A stretch of DNA of 64,000 nucleotides from Cristatella mucedo (lineage: Eukaryota; Bryozoa; Phylactolaemata; Cristatellidae): the NCBI GenBank assembly GCA_009760855.2, contig WPIO01000079.1:1858238-1922237 (forward strand). The letters are read 5' to 3'. The notes beneath the pieces were generated by a model. That model was given only the letters and a program-made list of their open reading frames with translations, made no database searches and had not been told where the DNA came from. This document shows, in pieces, positions 58,375 to 64,000 of this stretch. The position numbers and the translations under genes are program-made. How positions within the stretch are numbered: the first letter of the stretch is position 1; every line of letters starts with the position of its first letter.

Positions 58375-59420
58375 TAGGATCTAAAGATATTGGTATACCT
58401 CCCAAAGAGAACTAAATCTCTTTCTAAGCATTTGCGATTCGCTTTTACGCGATTCATGTTGATTGGCTGGTGATAGCTTGCTGAGTGTGAGCACAACTAA
58501 GCAAACAAGTTTCCAGTAGCACAGACATGGCAAATGCCTCGAAGAGCAGGTGCGTTTTAGCTTCTCCTTAAAATATGGTAATGTCTTGACATCAATCTGA
58601 AGTGAGTCTCGGGAGTTGGCAGCAGATTAACTACTTGCAGTGTCTAAAACCGTTTAAATTTGTGATGAGGCGAAGCCAAGCAAATTTAGTCGAAGAGCGG
58701 ATGGATTAGCTACCTACCTTGATTGGTAAGTAGTTCCAATAATTGGGCGAGTAAAAGAATCGAAGCAATTAAAAGTGAGTGATAATCGAAACCGTGAGTT
58801 CAAGATGCTTTTTTATATGGAGCGTGTGCTAATTGGCGATCAATAGTGTAATTTAGGAACCGTTAGTTGGAGATTTTAAACCGACTGTGAGCGTCTTTGC
58901 CCACAGGACCATGGCCGTACGAGGAGGAAACTAGAGATTAGGAAACCGGCACAATACGGCTAGAATAGATAAGTCATAGTCAGCAAAAGGAGACTAGACA
59001 TCGTTGTGTACGAATTGTAGATGTGGTCGAAACTCGAGGACCTGCAGAGCAAAGTGTTCTGCCGCTAACTGTCTTTAAGCAAAGGAATGGAACCGCTAAT
59101 TACCTGTCCACAGAGGACCTGAGGGCACAAATAGTCTGAAACTGTTGTAGCAGTTTAGCTTGGTACCAGCTACCCCGTATCTTATCTCCCGAACCAATCG
59201 CTGTTCTTAGTTTTCCCAGTAGGATACGGTGATCCATATTGTCGAAGAATACCGATGCATGTAGGCTGATATAGAATAACGAGTTCAGTATACCGAGACC
59301 TCTTGCTCACACAGAGGTCGAGGCTTTTAGCATTCAAATGGTCTTCAAGCGCACGGGATGGCCGTTCGATTGTGGAACCGCAGCAACGATATTTTAGAAA
59401 TTTCGAAGCCACCCTCCAAC
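58375..59420 (-). mobile_element. Decayed LINE RT copy
   Basis: Minus strand: RT palm remnant SVFFDNMDHRILLGKLRTAI near 59190-59280 (compare AAFDTIDHEVLLE), C-terminal remnants through 58540-58900, and a 3' hairpin (GATTTAGTTCTCTTTGGGAG) near 58385-58440. Closer to family 2 in the palm but with a family 1-like 3' end. Confidence 0.6.
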
Positions 59421-59479
59421 CTATATAACCCTGACGAGCTCGACGGCCCGCCCGTTAGGATCGCTATCATTGCGCTGTC

Positions 59480-60010
59480 CTCGCGCGGACTGACGTCAAG
59501 AGCACAGTAAGGTCAGATAACCGTTCAACACGCAAACGCTCAAGGCGGTTCTTATTTGAAAAATCAGCTCGGAAGCACTCTTTCGTAGCACCAATTAGCT
59601 GTAGCTCCGAGAAGATCAATGAGCGTCTCAGCTGTCTGCCCCTGGCCGAATTCCAGCAACGTCGGCGATACGGACGTCGATAGTCTTGCTCGCACCGTCC
59701 TTTCTTTTGCCGCTACCGTTCCGTCCGCTTGAGCTCGATAGCGTGACGCGGCTCGATATTTCGATTACGTGCAGCACTCCGCGAAGATGGGCGACAAGAG
59801 AGTCGGCGAAAGCTCTTTTTCGTCGCTTGTTTTGGCTCTTTTGTTGCCTGTTTTTGACAAATCGCTTGAGATATGCCTGGTTACTGAAGCATTTCTTGCA
59901 GAGCAGCAGACAGTGTAACGCCAGCCCTTCGGCTTTCCTATTCTGCATGAGTACAATTATTTGAAAACAGAGTAAAATGTTGAATTACTTGTCACGATTG
60001 CTCTCTGCAC
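59480..60010 (+). repeat. Diverged duplicated segment, copy 2
   Basis: Partner of 53860-54510: GCTCGGAAGCACTCTTTCGT, GCGAAGATGGGCGACAAGAG, GGCGAAAGCTCTTTTTCGTC, GACAAATCGCTTGAGATATG and GTCACGATTGCTCTCTGCAC. An extra CGTCGCTTGTTTTGG shifts the ATG-initiated frame relative to copy 1. Confidence 0.6.
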
Positions 60011-60401
60011 GAACCTACTAGTTAAATTTAGCTCCAGACTTCGCTCTAGGATGGGTCACACTCTCTGTGGAATTCTCATAGTATCCGAGGATATCTACAA
60101 ATTCATTGTGCAGCATCCCAACTATGCACTTGTTGACCGGCGGCGTGCCAGCATAGCTAGGTTGTGACCACTGTAACATTATTTGGAGTATTTGAATTAT
60201 GAAGAGGGAAGGGAACGCTGGTCCCGGGAAGCGAAAGCTCAGCCAATTGGTTTGTTTTCTGAGGAATTGTGAGAATAAGCGTTGGCTGGCACGAACTATT
60301 TCAATTCGCTCTGACTGTGCAAGCAGTCCGTCCGTTTGAGTTGAACGAGCAGGGCCGGTTCTGTTTTGTACAAGATCTCTCACGCCAAATCACAAGAAAG
60401 T
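60011..60401. other. No recognised gene
   Basis: The minus-strand open frame 60018-60383 has no recognisable domain. Confidence 0.35.
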
Positions 60402-60475
60402 GAGTTGAAATAAGAGTAACGAATGTTGTAACTCGATAGAAAGTTGAAATAAGAGTAGCGAGTGATGTAACTCGA
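60402..60475. repeat. Two-copy tandem repeat, 39-bp period
   Basis: GTTGAAATAAGAGTARCGA plus RTGTAACTCGA-type sequence occurs at 60402-60436 and 60441-60475 with a few mismatches. Confidence 0.9.
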
Positions 60476-60669
60476 GTCTTAATACTGTTTGTTTTAATTC
60501 TTTTTGGGTCACTAAATTCTTCGCTTCGCACATCGGGCATGGAATGAATGCCATTTCGCTACAAAATGTAAGACCATCAACATTAACCGTGCCTATTAGG
60601 GATTCTTAGAGTGGGTGAACAAAGGGTAGCACTTGGTATCGATCCCGCTTGCTCGGACGATACTCTGAT

Positions 60670-61140
60670 GTAGCGATAATAGAACCTGATTAGAGCACTC
60701 AAAGAGAAATAGATCACTTTCTAAGCACTTGCGATATTATTTTGCAGGAAGAATGTCAATTTTTCAGTGACAACCTTTACAGCACGATGAAATCACGTGT
60801 TTGTAATAAAGGAATCCATTTGCACGCACGTAGAAAATTCTATGATGATCAGGTAGGTTTTTAGCTTCATTTCAAAAGTCGGGGTACGTCGTGATGTCAG
60901 TCATGGGTACGTTTCTGAGTTGCTTCGGCAGCAAATAAACTAACGTCACGGTCTCCAAACCTATTCGAAGTTAAAGAGAAGTAATGCTAAACGACTTTAG
61001 TTAAAGGTTGGATGTTACAATACCCATCTTTATTAAGAAGCAATTCTGATAAGTAGACTAGAGCAAGAAAATTGAGGGACCTAATTTTGAGTAATTAAAA
61101 CCTTGAAATATTTACGCTATTTGATATGGATCCTGGCAGG
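60670..61140 (-). mobile_element. Decayed LINE 3' part
   Basis: Minus strand: hairpin remnant near 60695-60745 (GATCTATTTCTCTTTGAGTG) and RT C-terminal remnants (ACGGTCTCCAAACCTATTCG region, equivalent to NLKSFGDR). It abuts the family 2 element. Confidence 0.6.
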
Positions 61141-61254
61141 TCATTGCCAAAGGTTTAATGTGGAAACAGTTAAATGAAGATCTAGAAACCAACTGTGAGT
61201 GTCTTATCACACAGGCCAACGGACCTCAGAAGTCTGATTATCAGACTTTGAGAA

Positions 61255-61983
61255 GTGATATTAAAGGTTACTCACCATTCGGACGTGGTATTTATTTCCG
61301 AGACCACTCCACCCGGGTTCCCATTCTATCAGTCCATGCGTTCTGACAAGGTTGGTGGTGGGATTGCAATTGATGTTCGCGAATCTTTTGGCTATAAAAT
61401 GTGCAGTTTCTCGCATGGGTCATCGTTTGAATTGGTTGCTATCAGGTCTTCATCAAAGACAATGCCTCTCACTGCTTTGATGTACCGGCCTCCTTCTGGC
61501 TGTCTAAACTTGTTTATAGAGGATTTCTCAGACTTCCTCGCTAAAGTATTTGTGTGTGACAGGGCGTTACTAATTGTAGGAGACTTCAATATTCACGTTG
61601 ACAACCCTAGCAAAAGCCAGGTCTGCTCATTTTTTGACTGTCTGGAGAATTTTGGTTTGGCCCAACACGTTAATCATTGCACCAAAGTCGGTGGCCGCAT
61701 TCTAGATCTCGTGATCACTAAAGATATCCTCCCCACTGACATTGTGGTGTACCCACTGACCCTCTCAGATCATCGTTCGGTCTCGTTTACTGTTCCTGCT
61801 CCCTCGTACGTAGAGGGTAATGTCGAATTTGCCAAACGACGTAACTTACAAAGTATTGACATGGACAGGTTTTTGAAATCTGTTTGCGATGCAGGTCTTC
61901 TTGATCTGCATTCAGACTCGACCGGCAGCCTCGATACCCTCACTGATGCGATGAACATGACACTCAGGAGGGCTCTTGACTAG
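61255..61983 (+). pseudogene. LINE family 2 endonuclease
   Basis: From KVGGGIAIDVRES through MYRPPSG, IVGDFNIHVDNPS and LTLSDHRSVSF: the apurinic-type endonuclease with its catalytic GDFN and SDH motifs intact, unlike the family 1 copy. The N-terminal part (TETW region) is in another frame near 61190-61340. A TAG at 61981 ends the frame inside the linker. Confidence 0.8.
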
Positions 61984-62054
61984 CATGCTCCCGTTCGCTC
62001 TATCCGTTTTCAAAGTCGTGGAGATTCCTTTCAATTTACAAAAAACTCCTAAAG

Positions 62055-62531
62055 ATGCGCCAGGTTAAGCGAAGGCTAAAACTTTGTTTCAAGAAATCGG
62101 GTTCTGAGGCAGATCCAGTCAATTTTAAAGACTTCCTTCGAGTTTACACCCGAAAGCCTACACAAATCAGTGCTTTTTTTATCATTAAAAAGCTGAATTC
62201 CTGCCAGTCGGACACTAAACGGATCTATACGACAGTAAACCATTTACTGGCCAATGCTGTGAGATCTGACTCCCCAGATATTAATGGCTCTGCCGAAAAG
62301 TTTTCAGCCTTCCTTACTGAAAAAATTGTGCACATTCATGCCTCCATTAAGGCCCCTCTGACCAAAGCTATCGCTGTTCCTCAACCTGTGACCTTCCTTA
62401 AAAGGTTCTCCAACGTTTCTGCAAGCGATGTGGCTGCCTTAATAAGGTATAGCAAAAAGAGCTCGTCTCCCGAAGACCTATACCTTCATCTCTGTGGTCT
62501 TCACTTGCAGACCAACTTAGCCCTGCCATAA
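62055..62531 (+). pseudogene. LINE family 2 linker between EN and RT
   Basis: KEKFSAF-type segment (SAEKFSAFLTEKIVHIHASI) and SSPEDL lead into the RT, as in family 1 (CFSRFFVQKIDKIRESI, TSPLDPIP). It ends at an in-frame TAA. Confidence 0.75.
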
Positions 62532-62551
62532 CCAAGATTTTTATTCCTTCT

Positions 62552-63835
62552 TTGGGAAGAGGGGTCGTCCCCAAGTCCTTTAAGTCGGCAATCGTTCGAC
62601 CTATTCTTAAAAAGCCTGGATTAGACAAAGAGGTCCTTGCAAACTATCACCCAGTTTCCCTTCTTACGTTGTTATCAAGGAATCTTGAAAAAGTTGTCCC
62701 TAAGCAGCTGGTTGAACATGTTGAAAATATAGGAATGTCAGAAACATTCCAATCTGGGTTCAAGAGACAGCACTCTACTGAAACTGCTCTCCTCCGTGTT
62801 AACAATGACATTCTACATGGCAACGACGACGGGAATGTCACTGCCCTAGCTCTTCTAGATCCGTCTGCTGCCTTCGACACCATTGATCACGAAGTTCTGC
62901 TTGAATGATTGAGAACAACGATCGGTCTGGCACACGAAGCACTGGCGTGGTTTAAATCGTACTTGTCTGATCGTGTTCAATCCGTGTCGTGTGGAGGTCA
63001 GGTCTCAGACACGAGAAGGGTCACCTGTGGAGTCCCTAAGGGGTCTGTACTCGGTCCCTTGCTGTTCTCCATGTATACACAACATCTGGGAAAAGTGATT
63101 AAGGGATATGGAATAGGATATCACTTCTATGCTGAAGATACTTAGCTGTATTTGTTATTCAAACCATCGGAATCTGCTGCGGCAACTGAAAAACTGAATG
63201 CTTGCCTTGCCGATATTCGATCCTGGTTGTCGGAAAAGTTCCTAAAATTAAATGGTGATAAAGCTGAACTGCTGCTGATAGGACACCCTAAGCCTGTGGC
63301 TGGTTTAAAAGGCTTTGCTGTTGTAATACGTGATGCTATTGTGCGACCATCACCACGTGCTTTAAATTTAGGTGTTGTGTTCGTCAGCTGCCTCAATTTC
63401 AAAATCTTCATTCGGAAGACTGCCTCTACAGCTAGCCGTCACATCCGATCCCTATCCAAGATTAGGAGCTGTCTCCCACAGTGGCTTGTAAAAAATTTAA
63501 CTAGCTCTTTAGTTCTGTCTCGGCTTGATTATTGTAATTCCCTTTTGGCTGGGCTGCCAAAGAAAGCTATTATGCCACTACAGCTGAATATGAATATGGC
63601 TGCAAGGCTAGTCTTCAAGTCCCAGCGGTTTGAGCACTTGTCACCTCTGCTGAAAGAGCTAGGATGGTTGCCGGTTGAGCAAAGGATACAGAGCAAAGTT
63701 CTTACGCTGACCCACAAGGCCCGCCACGGCTTAGCTCCTTCGTACCTAGCTGAACTGCTGCATCAGTTTCAGCCTGTTCGCGCCCTCAGGTCGTGTGTGG
63801 ACAATAAATTAGCTGTTCCATTCCTCCGCTTATAG
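62552..63835 (+). pseudogene. LINE family 2 reverse transcriptase
   Basis: Blocks FKSAIVRPILKKPGLDKE, HSTETALLRVNND, LLDPSAAFDTIDHEVLLE, a TGA at 62906, WFKSYLSDRVQS, VPKGSVLGPLLF, then the catalytic site degraded to FYAEDT followed by TAG (63143) where YADDTQLY is expected. FLKLNGDKAELLLIG and SRLDYCNSLLAGLP follow. The C-terminus ends at 63835, earlier than in family 1. Two nonsense codons and the changed aspartate make it inactive. Confidence 0.85.
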
Positions 63836-64000
63836 ACAGTTAGCGACCTGAGCTTTAGCTCTGCAGGTCCTAGACTGTGGAACTCGATTATACAACTCTT
63901 ACGCAACGACAACTATTCTCTTACTGCCGACTATGGCACATCTTTTTCAGCGGTCCTGAGCAGCTACTTCTATGCTAGTCACTACCTCAACTGCTCTAAT

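Larger units (their letters stand above)
61190..64000 (+). mobile_element. Long LINE family 2 element, continues past the window
   Basis: Endonuclease, linker and RT in order, then a 3' UTR cut by the window edge at 64000. It differs from family 1 in sequence throughout (for example GGGIAIDV, LLIVGDFNIHVD, VPKGSVLGPLLF). Stops at 61981, 62529, 62906 and 63143, plus frameshifts, make it inactive, yet long open stretches show moderate age. Confidence 0.85.

Overview
This is eukaryotic, almost certainly metazoan, DNA. Coding sequence comes in short exons with canonical GT/AG borders. The recognisable domains are animal ones: two complement-control (sushi) modules, a threonine-rich mucin-type exon and the end of a calponin/transgelin-type CH domain. 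Most of the rest is transposon debris of kinds common in aquatic invertebrates: CR1/L2-clade LINEs with (ATT)n tails, tRNA-derived SINEs, a Ty3/gypsy pol remnant and hAT elements with ZMYM1-like transposase. There is no bacterial operon, rRNA, intact tRNA gene or CRISPR array. I cannot name the species.

Host genes occupy the first 15.3 kb, all on the minus strand. A 43-residue Cys-rich exon (15137-15265), a 247-residue Thr-rich exon (6726-7466) and two sushi exons (2263-2469, 1911-2102) are all bounded by phase-1 splice sites, the signature of shuffled extracellular modules. They may belong to one secreted or surface mosaic protein. Two phase-0 exons (5831-5941, 5329-5379) encode the end of a calponin/transgelin-like CH protein and lie between the mucin and sushi exons on the same strand. 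So either that gene is nested in an intron of the mosaic gene, or the mosaic exons belong to two genes.

Three LINE groups are present. LINE family 1 has a 3' GCGCC/GGCGC hairpin and an (ATT)n tail. Its best copy (about 8250-12290) keeps nearly the whole endonuclease-RT polyprotein but has one nonsense codon, one homopolymer frameshift and a 384-bp truncated sibling inserted into it. About fifteen decayed or 5'-truncated family 1 copies are scattered over both strands. LINE family 2 lacks the ATT tail; its longest copy runs off the right edge (61190-64000). A third group is seen only as 3' ends. Two SINE groups occur: SINE1 (tRNA head, unrelated body) and SINE2 (tRNA head joined to a LINE family 1-type 3' hairpin, so probably mobilised by that LINE).

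From 25.9 to 28.1 kb lies a decayed Ty3/gypsy pol gene (minus strand). Two hAT transposase remnants (40225-41772 and 56440-57900) share the same conserved 3' segment. A small hAT-type MITE (53410-53592), several long microsatellites, a 555-bp nearly pure A/T tract, a 42-bp perfect palindrome and a pair of diverged duplicated segments (53860-54510 and 59480-60010) complete the picture. Between about 29.4 and 34.2 kb, 43.8 and 48.5 kb, and 54.6 and 56.4 kb I see no convincing gene. No new defence-like or enzymatic system is evident. The most informative signals are the phase-1 mosaic gene, the CH exons, the nested insertions and the LINE/SINE tail sharing.
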